DNA of 64,000 bases, from the NCBI GenBank assembly GCA_030673845.1, contig JAUTCQ010000015.1, positions 248,001-312,000 on the forward strand, in the 5' to 3' direction. Each line of letters begins with the position of its first letter. Positions within the stretch are counted from its first letter, which is position 1. Below are positions 35,170 to 44,416 of the stretch, one piece after another. This DNA is from Verrucomicrobiota bacterium JB022 (GTDB lineage Bacteria > Verrucomicrobiota > Verrucomicrobiia > Opitutales > Oceanipulchritudinaceae). Below the pieces are notes generated by a model. The model worked only from the letters and a program-made list of their open reading frames with translations. It did not search any database and was not told the DNA's origin. The position numbers were made by a program, and so were the translations under genes.

Positions 35170-36108
35170 ATGAGTCTCCGTATTCTCGTTACCGGCGGTG
35201 CCGGCTTCCTGGGTAGCCACCTTTGCGATCGCCTCTTGCGCGAAGGCAACGAAGTCATCTGCCTCGACAACTTCTTTACGGGCCGCAAGGTCAACGTGCA
35301 GCAGCACCTGGGCAATCCGAAGTTCGAGCTGATCCGCCACGACGTGGTGGACCCCTTCAAGTTTGAGGTCGATCAGATCTACAACCTGGCCTGCCCGGCC
35401 TCGCCCGTGCACTATCAGTACAATCCGGTCAAGACGATCAAGACCTCGATCCTCGGCGCCCACAACTGCCTGGGCCTCGCCAAGCGCGTGAAGGCCCGCG
35501 TCTTCCAAGCCTCCACCTCCGAAGTCTACGGCGACCCGACGATCCACCCGCAGCCCGAGAGTTACCGCGGCAACGTCAACCCCATCGGTATCCGCGCCTG
35601 CTACGACGAAGGCAAGCGCGCGGCGGAGACGATGTTCTTCGACTACCACCGCCAAAGCGGTGTCGACATCCGCGTGGTGCGCATTTTCAACACCTACGGC
35701 CCCCGCATGCTGGCCGACGACGGTCGCGTGGTCTCCAACTTCATCGTGCAGGCCCTGCGCGGCGAAGACATCACCGTCTACGGCGAAGGTAGCCAGACCC
35801 GCTCGTTCTGCTATGTCGACGACCTGATCGACGGCTTCGTGCGCCTGATGAACTGCGAGAATTTCACCGGCCCCGTCAACGTCGGCAACCCCGGCGAATT
35901 CACGATCCTGCAGCTCGCCGAAAACGTGATCCGCCTCACCGGCAGCAAGAGCAAGATCGTCTACCGCCCCCTGCCGCAAGACGACCCGCTCCAGCGCCAG
36001 CCCGACATCACCCTCGCCCGGGAAAAGCTCGGCTGGGAGCCCACCATCCCGCTCGAAGAAGGCCTCAAGCACACCATCGCCTACTTCAAGCAAAACCTCG
36101 GCCTGTAA
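35170..36108 (+). CDS. uxs: UDP-glucuronate decarboxylase (UDP-xylose synthase)
   Basis: Turns UDP-glucuronate into UDP-xylose. The sequence is very close to the UXS family: [57 protein letters not shown], and the catalytic ACYDEGKR for Tyr and Lys. It is 312 residues long, a bacterial soluble form without a membrane anchor. It follows the epimerase by 21 bp. It gives the cluster a route to xylose. Confidence 0.95.
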   Translation: MSLRILVTGGAGFLGSHLCDRLLREGNEVICLDNFFTGRKVNVQQHLGNPKFELIRHDVVDPFKFEVDQIYNLACPASPVHYQYNPVKTIKTSILGAHNCLGLAKRVKARVFQASTSEVYGDPTIHPQPESYRGNVNPIGIRACYDEGKRAAETMFFDYHRQSGVDIRVVRIFNTYGPRMLADDGRVVSNFIVQALRGEDITVYGEGSQTRSFCYVDDLIDGFVRLMNCENFTGPVNVGNPGEFTILQLAENVIRLTGSKSKIVYRPLPQDDPLQRQPDITLAREKLGWEPTIPLEEGLKHTIAYFKQNLGL

Positions 36109-36118
36109 AGCCCAGCCT

Positions 36119-37015
36119 GTGCGCCCCGCGCCCTGCCAGCTCCGCGAAAACGTGCCCCTTGCGCCTCTCACCACGTGGCGTATCGGGGGGCCTGCGCGCT
36201 GGCTGGCTGAGCCCAGCGCAGCCGAAGTGCCCGCCCTGCTCGAATGGGCGCGCGCGGAAAAGCTGCGCGTGTGGTGGCTCGGGCGCGGCTCAAACGTGCT
36301 GGTCGACGACGCGGGGCTCGACGGCCTCGTCGTCCTCACCCGCGAGGCTATGAAGCAGATCGGGCGCAAAGGCGACTGCATCGAGGCCGAAGCGGGCGTG
36401 AGCCTGCCACGCCTGGCCAAGTTTGCCGCGCAGGAAGGTTACGCAGGCTACGAGTTTCTGATCGGGATCCCCGGCACGGTCGGGGCGGCCGTGGCGATCA
36501 ACGCCGGCTTCAAGCAAGGCGACCCCCGCCACATGCTGGCCCTCGTCCACGAGGCCGACCTCATCGCGCTCGACGGCAGCACCCGCACCGTCACCATGCA
36601 GGAAGTCAACGCGCGCTACCGCTATACCGACATTCTGGAGACGGAAGAGCTGGTGCTGCGCGCGCGCCTGAAGCTCGAACGCCCCGGCGACCCGGAGGAA
36701 ATTCGCGCCGAGACGCGCGAGCACCTGCTGCAGCGCAAACGCACCCAACCCCTCACGCGCCCCACCGCCGGCAGCGTCTTCAAGGCGATCCACGACGGCA
36801 CGCCCGCTGCCGTCTTTATCGACCGGGCGGGCCTCAAGGGCCTGCAGGAGGGTGGGGCGATCGTCAGCCCCAAGCACGCCAACTGGATCGAAAACGCCGG
36901 AGGGGCCAGTGCGCGCGATGTGCTGCGCCTCGTCGAGCAGGTCCAGCGCCGGGTGGGCACAGAATTTGGTCTCGATCTCGAACCTGAGATCCGCTACCTC
37001 CATTCCAACGCATGA
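36119..37015 (+). CDS. murB: UDP-N-acetylenolpyruvoylglucosamine reductase MurB
   Basis: Reduces enolpyruvyl-UDP-GlcNAc to UDP-MurNAc with NADPH and FAD, in peptidoglycan synthesis. It has [41 protein letters not shown], and PTAGSVFKA. The GTG at 36119 fits, 10 bp after the uxs stop; the first ~20 residues match MurB. Its length of 298 residues is that of the shorter MurB type. It has no obvious link to the polysaccharide genes, but its stop overlaps the kdsA start as ATGA. Confidence 0.95.
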   Translation: MRPAPCQLRENVPLAPLTTWRIGGPARWLAEPSAAEVPALLEWARAEKLRVWWLGRGSNVLVDDAGLDGLVVLTREAMKQIGRKGDCIEAEAGVSLPRLAKFAAQEGYAGYEFLIGIPGTVGAAVAINAGFKQGDPRHMLALVHEADLIALDGSTRTVTMQEVNARYRYTDILETEELVLRARLKLERPGDPEEIRAETREHLLQRKRTQPLTRPTAGSVFKAIHDGTPAAVFIDRAGLKGLQEGGAIVSPKHANWIENAGGASARDVLRLVEQVQRRVGTEFGLDLEPEIRYLHSNA

Positions 37016-37830
37016 GCCTGTTCGACCCCCAACGCCTGCTGCTGATTGCCGGCCCTTGCTCGCTCGAGAGCTTCGACACCAGCCTTCAGGTTGCCCGCGA
37101 ACTCAAGCGCCTCGCCGCCGCCCACCAAGACCTCAACATCGTCTTCAAGGGCTCGTTCGACAAGGCCAACCGCACCTCGCTGGACAGCCCGCGCGGCCCC
37201 GGCATGAAGGAAGGGCTCGAAATCCTCCAGGCCGTGAAGGATGAGACGGGCTTCCCCGTGCTCACCGACATCCATTACCCCGACCAGGCGGCCACCGTCG
37301 GCCAAGTCTGCGACGTGCTCCAGATCCCGGCCTTCCTCTGCCGCCAGACGGATCTGCTCATCGCCGCCGCCCAGACCTCCCGCGTGGTCAACGTCAAGAA
37401 AGGCCAGTTCCTCTCGCCCGCCGAGATGCGCTTCGTCATCGACAAGCTCGAAGGCGCCGACGCGGAAGAGATCTGGCAGACCGAGCGCGGCACCACTTTC
37501 GGCTACCAGAACCTGGTCGTCGATATGCGCAATTTCGACCTCATGGGCGGCTACAACCACCCGACGATCATCGACGCCACCCACTCCGTGCAGTTGCCCG
37601 GCGCCGGCGGCGGCAAGACCACCGGCCAGCGCCAGTTTGTGCCCCTGCTGATGCGGGCGGCCCTCGCGGCGGGTGCCAACGGCGTGTTCGTCGAATCCCA
37701 CCCGGAGCCGGAGCAAGCCATTTCCGACGGGCCCAATCAGGTCCCGCTCGCCTCGCTGCCCACCTTGGTGGAGCAGGCTCTTGGCATCTGGCGCGCCGCC
37801 CGCAACCTTCCGACCCTCACCCTCAGCTGA
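37012..37830 (+). CDS. kdsA: 3-deoxy-8-phosphooctulonate synthase KdsA
   Basis: Condenses phosphoenolpyruvate with arabinose 5-phosphate to form Kdo-8-phosphate. [38 protein letters not shown], and [10 protein letters not shown] are family hallmarks. 272 residues is normal. The start overlaps the murB stop. It forms the Kdo pathway with the KdsB-KdsD fusion 0.7 kb downstream and a KdsC-like HAD domain at 48-49 kb. Confidence 0.97.
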   Translation: MSLFDPQRLLLIAGPCSLESFDTSLQVARELKRLAAAHQDLNIVFKGSFDKANRTSLDSPRGPGMKEGLEILQAVKDETGFPVLTDIHYPDQAATVGQVCDVLQIPAFLCRQTDLLIAAAQTSRVVNVKKGQFLSPAEMRFVIDKLEGADAEEIWQTERGTTFGYQNLVVDMRNFDLMGGYNHPTIIDATHSVQLPGAGGGKTTGQRQFVPLLMRAALAAGANGVFVESHPEPEQAISDGPNQVPLASLPTLVEQALGIWRAARNLPTLTLS

Positions 37831-37840
37831 CATCGCCCTC

Positions 37841-38542
37841 ATGAACAAGCTCACGAAATCCGTCCTCGCGCTGCTCGCTCTCGCCTTGTTGCTGACTGCC
37901 GGCTGGTATGCCTGGGCTGAGACGCGCCCCGCGCCTGAGCGCACCTTCGATGGCGATCTGGCCGAAGTGCTCCCGCGTGCGCGTGGCGGCTGGACGATGG
38001 AAGAGGTGCCGCTGGGGCCCAATGAAGCGGTGGAAGAAGCTTCGCTGGAGATCCTCCAGTTCGACGACTACGTGTTTCGCCACTACCAGGGCTCCGGCAA
38101 GGACTTCTTTGTCTACGTGGCATACTGGGAGCCCGGCAAGATGCCGAAGCGCCAGATCAACACCCACATCCCGGATGTCTGCTGGGTCAACAACGGCTGG
38201 ACGATCCAGCGCCGCGACAACGCCTACGCGCTCGACCTCGGCAGCACAAAGACGCGCGACGGCCAGTGGCGCGAGATGGACTACCGGGGCCAACACGTGG
38301 ATGTCGTCTTCTGGCACATCGCAGCCGGTAAGGCCGTTACTTACCAAAGCATGGGTTTTGCCGACAAGGTGGTCTCGATCTTCACCGAGCCATTTTCCTC
38401 CGGCTTCGACCTGCGCAAGGAGCAGTTTTTCGTGCGCGTGCACACCTCAGGTAACTTCGATCAGCTGAAGCAAGACCCGTTTTTCCGTGAGGTCATGGCT
38501 TCGCTCGGCGTGACTTCCATCGTCCCGACGCCCGCTTCCTAG
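37841..38542 (+). CDS. EpsI-type exosortase-associated protein
   Basis: A 233-residue exported protein of the EpsI/DUF3485 group, usually coupled to exosortases. One N-terminal transmembrane or signal segment (residues 7-26) is followed by INTHIPDVCWVNNGW, the typical motif. No exosortase gene is in the window. I chose the ATG at 37841 because the longer reading overlaps kdsA. Known partners process PEP-CTERM proteins or accompany polysaccharide export. It lies between two Kdo genes and is probably cotranscribed. Confidence 0.85.
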   Translation: MNKLTKSVLALLALALLLTAGWYAWAETRPAPERTFDGDLAEVLPRARGGWTMEEVPLGPNEAVEEASLEILQFDDYVFRHYQGSGKDFFVYVAYWEPGKMPKRQINTHIPDVCWVNNGWTIQRRDNAYALDLGSTKTRDGQWREMDYRGQHVDVVFWHIAAGKAVTYQSMGFADKVVSIFTEPFSSGFDLRKEQFFVRVHTSGNFDQLKQDPFFREVMASLGVTSIVPTPAS

Positions 38543-38554
38543 AGCACACTTTCC

Positions 38555-40270
38555 GTGTCCGCCTCATCCGTCATCGTCATCCCGGCGCGGCTGGCCTCGA
38601 CCCGCTTGCCCCGCAAGCTGCTGCTGCCCCTCGCCGGCCAACCCGTGCTTTGGCACACCTGGCAGCGTGCCCAGCAAGTGGCGCCCGAGGTGCCTGTCAT
38701 CATCGCGACCGACAGCGAAGAAGTCGCCAACCTCGTGCGCAGTTGGGGCGGCGACGTCCGCATGACGCCCGCCAGTTGCCAATCGGGCACCGAGCGCATC
38801 TGCGCCCTGCTCGACGAACTGGAGGCCGATTTCTTCCTCAACGTGCAGGGCGACGAGCCGTTTATCGACCCCGACCTGCTGCGCAGCCTCCTCCAGCGCG
38901 CCCGCGACACCGGTTGCGACCTCGTGACCGCCGTGACGCCGATCCGCAGCCGGGCCGACCTCTTCAACCCCAGCGTGGTCAAAGCTGTGCGCGCCTCCGA
39001 CGGTCGGGCCGTCTACTTTACCCGCGCGACCGCACCTTACCTGCGCGACGTGAGCTGGGCCGACTGGATCGACCAGCGCACCCACTTCCGCCACCTCGGC
39101 GTCTACGGCTACACGCGCGCGGCCCTCCAGTGGTATGCCCAGCAGGCCCCCTGTGCGCTGGAGCAGCAGGAAAAGCTGGAGCAGCTCCGCTTTGTCGACC
39201 ACCAGTGGAATTTCCAGACCGTGGTGACGGACTACGCGGGCGTCGGCATCGACACCCCGGAAGACCTCCGCCACGCCTCGCGCCTGATGGAGCAGGGCCT
39301 GAGCCCCGAGCAACTGATGCAGCCGCCGAGCGTGCACGAGCAGGTGGCCCAGACCACGCTGCTGCACGAGATCGAAGCCCTGCAAAGCCTCCTGCCGCGC
39401 AACCGCCAGGAGATCACGCGTGCGGTCGAGCTGATCCTCACCGCCAAGGGCAAGGTCGTCGTGACCGGGCTTGGCAAATCGGGCCTCGTGGGCCACAAGA
39501 TTGCCGCGACGCTCGCCAGCACCGGCACCCCCGCCGTTTTCCTCAATGCCGCCGAGGCGCTGCATGGCGACTTGGGGCTCGTCAACCCGGGCGACGTCGT
39601 CCTGATGCTCAGCAACAGCGCCGCCACGGTCGAGCTGATCAAGATGCTGCCCAGCCTGAAGAAGATCGGGGTCGACCTCATCGGCATCTTCGGCCAGTTG
39701 CAGACCCAGCTCGCGCAGGAGATGCGCGTAGTGATCGACATCAGCGCGGTACGCGAAGCCTGCCCGCTCGGCGTCGCCCCAATGAGCACCACCACCAACA
39801 CCCTCGCGGTGGGCGATGCCCTCGCGGCGGCCCTGATGAAGGCCAAGGGCTTTACGGATGAAGACTTTGCCGTCTACCACCCAGGTGGCTCGCTGGGGCG
39901 CAAGCTGCTGCTGCATGTGCGCGACGTGATGCACCCGGCGGAGGCGCTCCCGCAACTCACCCCCGAGGCCACCCTCGACGAGGTGCTGGTGGCGATGACG
40001 CAAAAGAACCTCGGGGCGGTCTGCCTGACCGAAGAGGGCCGCCTCGCCGGTATTATTACGGAAGGGGACATCCGCCGCGCCCTCGTGCGCTACCGCGACT
40101 TGAACCTCAAGGCCAGCCAGGTGATGACGCCCCGGCCCATCGCCATCGGCCCCGACGAACGTCTCGGCACTGCGCTCGAGCGCATGGAGGCCAAGCAGAT
40201 TTACGTGTTGCCCGTCGTCGATGCCAGCCAGCGCTACCTCGGCCTGCTGCGCATGCACGACACTCTTTAG
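38555..40270 (+). CDS. kdsB-kdsD: Fusion of KdsB (CMP-Kdo synthetase) and KdsD (arabinose-5-phosphate isomerase)
   Basis: One 571-residue chain combines two Kdo steps. Residues 1-245 are KdsB (IPARLASTRLPRKLLLPL; NVQGDEPFIDPDLL; VDTPEDL-like IDTPEDL). Residues 270-400 are a sugar-isomerase SIS domain: GLGKSGLVGHKIAATLASTGTPA and LMLSNSAATVELI. Two CBS domains end it (VRDVMHP and ASQVMTPRPIAI). KdsD makes arabinose-5-phosphate from ribulose-5-phosphate, while KdsB activates Kdo with CMP; the intermediate steps need KdsA and KdsC. GTG at 38555 is the only start that keeps the KdsB N-terminus. Such a fusion is uncommon. Confidence 0.95.
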   Translation: MSASSVIVIPARLASTRLPRKLLLPLAGQPVLWHTWQRAQQVAPEVPVIIATDSEEVANLVRSWGGDVRMTPASCQSGTERICALLDELEADFFLNVQGDEPFIDPDLLRSLLQRARDTGCDLVTAVTPIRSRADLFNPSVVKAVRASDGRAVYFTRATAPYLRDVSWADWIDQRTHFRHLGVYGYTRAALQWYAQQAPCALEQQEKLEQLRFVDHQWNFQTVVTDYAGVGIDTPEDLRHASRLMEQGLSPEQLMQPPSVHEQVAQTTLLHEIEALQSLLPRNRQEITRAVELILTAKGKVVVTGLGKSGLVGHKIAATLASTGTPAVFLNAAEALHGDLGLVNPGDVVLMLSNSAATVELIKMLPSLKKIGVDLIGIFGQLQTQLAQEMRVVIDISAVREACPLGVAPMSTTTNTLAVGDALAAALMKAKGFTDEDFAVYHPGGSLGRKLLLHVRDVMHPAEALPQLTPEATLDEVLVAMTQKNLGAVCLTEEGRLAGIITEGDIRRALVRYRDLNLKASQVMTPRPIAIGPDERLGTALERMEAKQIYVLPVVDASQRYLGLLRMHDTL

Positions 40271-40300
40271 GCTCCGCCACGGCGCACCTGCCGTTACGCC

Positions 40301-41170
40301 ATGTCCACCGCCTCTGCCGAACCGCCCTTGCCGGCGCGCGTCTACGCGCCCGATTCGCCCCTGCGGAGCCTGCGGACGTTCCTGGCTGAAGCTTGGGCCG
40401 ATCTCGCCAAATGTCGCGAGCTAGCCTGGCTGCTGACCTTGCGCGACATCAAGGCGCAGTTTCGCCAAAGTATGCTGGGATACGTGTGGGCCTTTTTGCC
40501 ACCCGTCATCACCTCGCTCACCTTCATTTTTCTCAGCGAGACGGGCACGATTCAAGTCGGGGAAACGGCGATCCCGTATCCCGCTTTCGTCCTCATCGGC
40601 TCCCTTATCTGGCAGATGTTCGCCGACGCCGTGCAAAGCCCCTTGCGGGCGGTTACGGCGGGGCAAAACATGCTGATCAAGATCAACTTCCCGCGTGAGT
40701 CGCTGATCCTGTCCGGCGTGGGCATGGCGCTCTTCAACAGCCTTGTGCGGCTCGTTATCCTCGTGCCGGTGCTGGTGTACTACCAGGTCTCGCCCTCGCT
40801 CTCGTGGCTCTGGGCGGGCGTGGGCTGCATGGGGCTGATTGCGATGGGCACCTGCATCAGCACGCTCCTGACCCCGCTCGGCGTGCTCTTCAGCGACGTG
40901 GCGCGCGGCATCATGCTCATCATGACGTTCTGGATGTTCCTCTCTGCCGCCATCTTTCCGCTGCCGACGGAGGGCCTCAAGGCCCAGTTGATGCATCTAA
41001 ACCCTATCATGCCGCTGGTGGTGACTACCCGTAGTGCGTTGCTGGGTATGGATTTACCGCTGCTGCCCTATATGTTGGTGGTCATCGCCGTCAGTGTCGC
41101 CCTCCTTTTGGTCGGTTGGCTGCTCTACCGCGTGGCGCTGCCCCACATGATCGCCCGACTGGGCATGTAG
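40301..41170 (+). CDS. wzm: ABC-2 transporter permease for polysaccharide (Wzm-like)
   Basis: A 289-residue inner-membrane permease with about six transmembrane helices and an N-terminal cytoplasmic segment. It has LAWLLTLRDIKAQFRQSMLGYVWAFLPP, the signature of the polysaccharide ABC-2 family, and later KINFPRESLI. It pairs with the ATPase encoded 18 bp downstream to export an undecaprenol-linked glycan. Confidence 0.93.
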   Translation: MSTASAEPPLPARVYAPDSPLRSLRTFLAEAWADLAKCRELAWLLTLRDIKAQFRQSMLGYVWAFLPPVITSLTFIFLSETGTIQVGETAIPYPAFVLIGSLIWQMFADAVQSPLRAVTAGQNMLIKINFPRESLILSGVGMALFNSLVRLVILVPVLVYYQVSPSLSWLWAGVGCMGLIAMGTCISTLLTPLGVLFSDVARGIMLIMTFWMFLSAAIFPLPTEGLKAQLMHLNPIMPLVVTTRSALLGMDLPLLPYMLVVIAVSVALLLVGWLLYRVALPHMIARLGM

Positions 41171-41188
41171 CGTCCTCTTTTTTCCGCC

Positions 41189-42367
41189 ATGGCTGGAGAA
41201 GTCCTCGTTCGCGCAGAAGACGTCGGTAAAAAGTTTTGCCGCGACCTCAAGCGATCGCTCGTCTACGGCGTGCAGGACACGTTGAGCGACCTCTGCCTGC
41301 ACGGGGGGCCACGCACCCGACTGCGGCGCGACGAGTTTTGGGCTAACCAGGGCGTCAGCTTCGAGCTGCGGCGGGGCGAATGCCTAGGGCTGATCGGCCG
41401 CAACGGTGCGGGCAAGACAACCCTGCTCAAGATGCTCAACGGGCTGCTTAAGCCCGACACTGGCCGGATCGAGCTGCGCGGGAGGGTAGGGGCGCTGATC
41501 GCGCTCAACGCCGGTTTCAACCCAATCCTGACCGGGCGCGAAAATATCTACGTCAACGGTTCGATTCTCGGCCTCTCGCGGCAGGAGATCAAAGCCCGCT
41601 TCGACGAGATTGTGGAATTTGCTGAGTTGGCCGCCTTTATTGATACGCCCGTGCGGTCTTACAGCTCCGGTATGCAGGTGCGCCTCGGTTTCGCGATCGC
41701 CAGCACGCTCCAGCCCGATGTGCTGCTGCTCGACGAGGTGTTGGCAGTGGGCGATGTGGCCTTCCGCAACAAGTGCTATACCCGTGTGGCGGGGCTGCTG
41801 AAAGAGGCGGCGGTAATCTTTGTCAGCCACAACATGGAGCAGGTGGCGCAGATCTGCACGCACGGCCTGTTCCTCAAACAAGGCCGGGTGGAGGATGCGG
41901 GCAGCCTCGATCACGTTGTGCGGCGCTACTTCAGCGACAACATCAACCAGGGCGAGTCGGAGATCTTCGAGCGGGTCAACGCCCCTCTGACGAAGGTAGA
42001 GGTGCAGCTATCGGAGCACGTGCCGTATGGCAGCCGGATGCAAGTCGATTTGACGGTGGAGGCTGCTGAAGACTTGAACGATGTCAGCGCCAATTTCTTC
42101 GTGCTGACTTCCGAGGTGCAGCGGGTATTTGGAGCCCTTGGCCGGGAGCAGGCCCTCGCTTTCGATCTGAAAAAGGGTACGAACCGCCTCCAGTTCGAGA
42201 TTGACGCGCTGTATCTGCGGCGTGGCAAGTACTACCTGACGGTCGACTTGGTCGATGCTCGCACGGCGAACCGTCACTATACGGCTTACCTGAAATACAG
42301 CTTCGAAGTCCACGGGCCCACCTTCGCCCGCGACATTCAAGTCCCATCGGTCAAGTTGAACGGATAA
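41189..42367 (+). CDS. wzt: ABC transporter ATPase with carbohydrate-binding tail (Wzt-like)
   Basis: The energy subunit of glycan export. Walker A GRNGAGKT is at 70-77, the signature SYSSGMQVRLGFA and Walker B DVLLLDEVLAVGD follow. A C-terminal region of about 145 residues (from about 245) has the beta-rich form of Wzt carbohydrate-binding domains, which recognise the capped end of the glycan. It is 392 residues long. With Wzm it shows that the polymer is made in the cytoplasm and exported, at least in part. Confidence 0.93.
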   Translation: MAGEVLVRAEDVGKKFCRDLKRSLVYGVQDTLSDLCLHGGPRTRLRRDEFWANQGVSFELRRGECLGLIGRNGAGKTTLLKMLNGLLKPDTGRIELRGRVGALIALNAGFNPILTGRENIYVNGSILGLSRQEIKARFDEIVEFAELAAFIDTPVRSYSSGMQVRLGFAIASTLQPDVLLLDEVLAVGDVAFRNKCYTRVAGLLKEAAVIFVSHNMEQVAQICTHGLFLKQGRVEDAGSLDHVVRRYFSDNINQGESEIFERVNAPLTKVEVQLSEHVPYGSRMQVDLTVEAAEDLNDVSANFFVLTSEVQRVFGALGREQALAFDLKKGTNRLQFEIDALYLRRGKYYLTVDLVDARTANRHYTAYLKYSFEVHGPTFARDIQVPSVKLNG

Positions 42368-42389
42368 CGCCTCCTGCTTGCGCCGGATC

Positions 42390-43598
42390 ATGGCCTCCAA
42401 CGCCCTCCATATCCTCCCGTTTTTCACCAGCTTTCGGCTGAGTCGAAACACCGGCGGCAAAGACAAGGCCGGGGCTGCGATTGTGCGCGCCTCTTACCTG
42501 GAAGGCATGTCTCCCTTTGTGCTCCCCTTGCCCTGGGGCGGTGTCGATCAGGTGCAGGAGCGGTTTGAGGGGCGCCACGAAATTTATTTCGACGAGCAGA
42601 ATACGCCGGTGACGCTGTTGCCCACCTATTGCCACCCCAATGGGTGCGACGTGCTGAAGCGGGGCTGGCGTCGGCTCCGCGAAAGTCCGCCGCGCGGGGC
42701 GCCGCTCAGTTGGCTCGGCCAGACCTTCCGCGAGGCGAGTTTCGCCCTCGAAACGGTCGTAGAGGCAACATTGGGGCAGGATCGCTTCGCCATTGCGCAC
42801 AACCACCAGTCGGGCTCGGCCTTCCCGGAGATCGTCCGTCAGCTTGGGAATGCGACCCTGCCTCTTGTGCTTACCAATCACTCCAACGCAATTACTCCAT
42901 ACCTGGACGCTTACGATCATGTGGTCTTCGTAAGCGAAAGCCAGCGCGAGCAGACGCTGAAGGAACGCCCGGAACTCGAACCCAAGACTTCGCTTATCCA
43001 CTACTACGGCTCGAATGAGTTTCTGACGCATCCCGTGGCAGAGCTGGGGGAAGGGTTTGTGTTTGCGGGCCTGATGCACAACCACCGCAAGGGTTTCGAC
43101 CTGCTGCTGGAGGCCTACCAGGTGGATCACACGCTGCACGGCACGCCGCTGCGGCTGGCCGGGGATGGCAAACTGTTCGCGGATAACAAGGGGGCGGCGG
43201 AGCAGCATGCGCTGCCCTTTCGCTTTTACGGTCACCAGAAAGCGGCGGAGCTGGCGGCGTTGGTGGCGGGCGCGAAGGCGTTTGTCATGCCCAGCCGCGC
43301 CGAAGGGCTCGCGCTGGCTTACATCGAAGCCCTTTGCGTGGGGGCGCCGATCATCGGCTATCCGCCCAACGTGTACGAGCTGGAGAACGTGTTGCAAATG
43401 CCCGTGGGCCTGGCCTTCGACGCCAACGCGCACGACGGCAAGGCGCTGGCCGACACGCTGCATACTTTCCTCCAACACCCGGAGTTCTCAACCCCCGGCT
43501 ACCGCCAGGAGCTGGCTCGCCGGGCCCGCGCCAGATTTTCGCCCGAACGATTCATCAGCCAGTATCGAGAGCTGTATCGGCGACTGCTTTACACTTGA
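42390..43598 (+). CDS. Glycosyltransferase, GT4-like
   Basis: A 402-residue GT-B enzyme: the C-terminal domain has FAGLMHNHRKGFDLLLEAY, RLAGDGKLF, HQKAAELAALVAGAKAFVMPSRAEGLALAYIEAL, the donor-binding EX7E motif region of family 4. No signal peptide. It starts 22 bp after wzt; the preferred ATG is 42390 over an earlier TTG. Donor and linkage are unknown. Confidence 0.88.
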   Translation: MASNALHILPFFTSFRLSRNTGGKDKAGAAIVRASYLEGMSPFVLPLPWGGVDQVQERFEGRHEIYFDEQNTPVTLLPTYCHPNGCDVLKRGWRRLRESPPRGAPLSWLGQTFREASFALETVVEATLGQDRFAIAHNHQSGSAFPEIVRQLGNATLPLVLTNHSNAITPYLDAYDHVVFVSESQREQTLKERPELEPKTSLIHYYGSNEFLTHPVAELGEGFVFAGLMHNHRKGFDLLLEAYQVDHTLHGTPLRLAGDGKLFADNKGAAEQHALPFRFYGHQKAAELAALVAGAKAFVMPSRAEGLALAYIEALCVGAPIIGYPPNVYELENVLQMPVGLAFDANAHDGKALADTLHTFLQHPEFSTPGYRQELARRARARFSPERFISQYRELYRRLLYT

Positions 43599-43605
43599 AA
43601 GGCTC

Positions 43606-44337
43606 ATGAAAAACGCGGTCATCCTCACGGCCAAAGGCGGCAACACTACCGTCCAGAACAAGAACGTGATCCCCATCCTCGGGGTCCCCGTCATGCTCTA
43701 CCCCCTGCGCGCGGCCAAGCTCTCCGTCGAGACCGACGCGATTTTCGTCTCTACCGAAGACGAGCTGATCGGCAACCTTGCGCAAAAGGAAGGCGCGAAG
43801 ATCCTCGTACGCCCGCCCGAACTCTCCACCCCCGAGAGCCAGCACCGCGATGTAATCCAGTATGCCGTGCAACAGGTAGAGGCTTTGCACCCTGAGCTGG
43901 AGAACGTCATCGTACTGCTGGGCAATACGGTGCAGGTGACGCCGGGCGTGATCGACAAGGCCTTCCGCATGCTGGAAGAAGACGATTGCGACTCGGTGGC
44001 GACCGTCTGGAAGGCGCAGGACGACCACCCCTTCCGTGCGATGACGCAGGACGAGCAGGGCTACATGAAGGCCTTTCACGATCTTGACGTCAGCTCCAAC
44101 CGCCAGAGCTACCCGCCGGTATATTTTTACGATCAGGGTGTCTGGGCCTTCCGCAAGCACTGCGCCTACGAGCAAAAGGGCCCCAGCCCGTGGGTGTGGC
44201 TCGGGCAAAAGTGCAAGATGATCGAGCGCCCTTGGGTGACTGGCCGCGACATCCATACCTGGATCGATATTTCCGCCAGCGTCTGGTATCTGAACTCCAT
44301 CCAGGTCAACGACTTCATGGACTACAAGGATTTGTAG
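43606..44337 (+). CDS. Cytidylyltransferase, CMP-nonulosonate synthetase-like
   Basis: A 243-residue NeuA-like nucleotidyltransferase. It starts VILTAKGGNTTVQNKNVIPILGVPV, a variant of the NeuA/KdsB N-terminal motif in which the usual ARxGSKxxxxKN has become AKGGNTTVQNKN. The rest includes FVSTEDELIGNLAQKEGA and RPPELSTPESQHRDVIQYAV, as in NeuA. The variant motif may mean another acid sugar. It is separate from the NeuA fusion at 48120. The start overlaps nothing; a longer reading in the frame runs within the preceding GT gene and is rejected. Confidence 0.8.
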   Translation: MKNAVILTAKGGNTTVQNKNVIPILGVPVMLYPLRAAKLSVETDAIFVSTEDELIGNLAQKEGAKILVRPPELSTPESQHRDVIQYAVQQVEALHPELENVIVLLGNTVQVTPGVIDKAFRMLEEDDCDSVATVWKAQDDHPFRAMTQDEQGYMKAFHDLDVSSNRQSYPPVYFYDQGVWAFRKHCAYEQKGPSPWVWLGQKCKMIERPWVTGRDIHTWIDISASVWYLNSIQVNDFMDYKDL

Positions 44338-44416
44338 CCTCGCCCTCGCCGGCTTACCTGCCATATGCAGTTCGTCTTGATCGTGTCTCTGCTTTCCCTG
44401 TAACTCGCGTCAGGTA

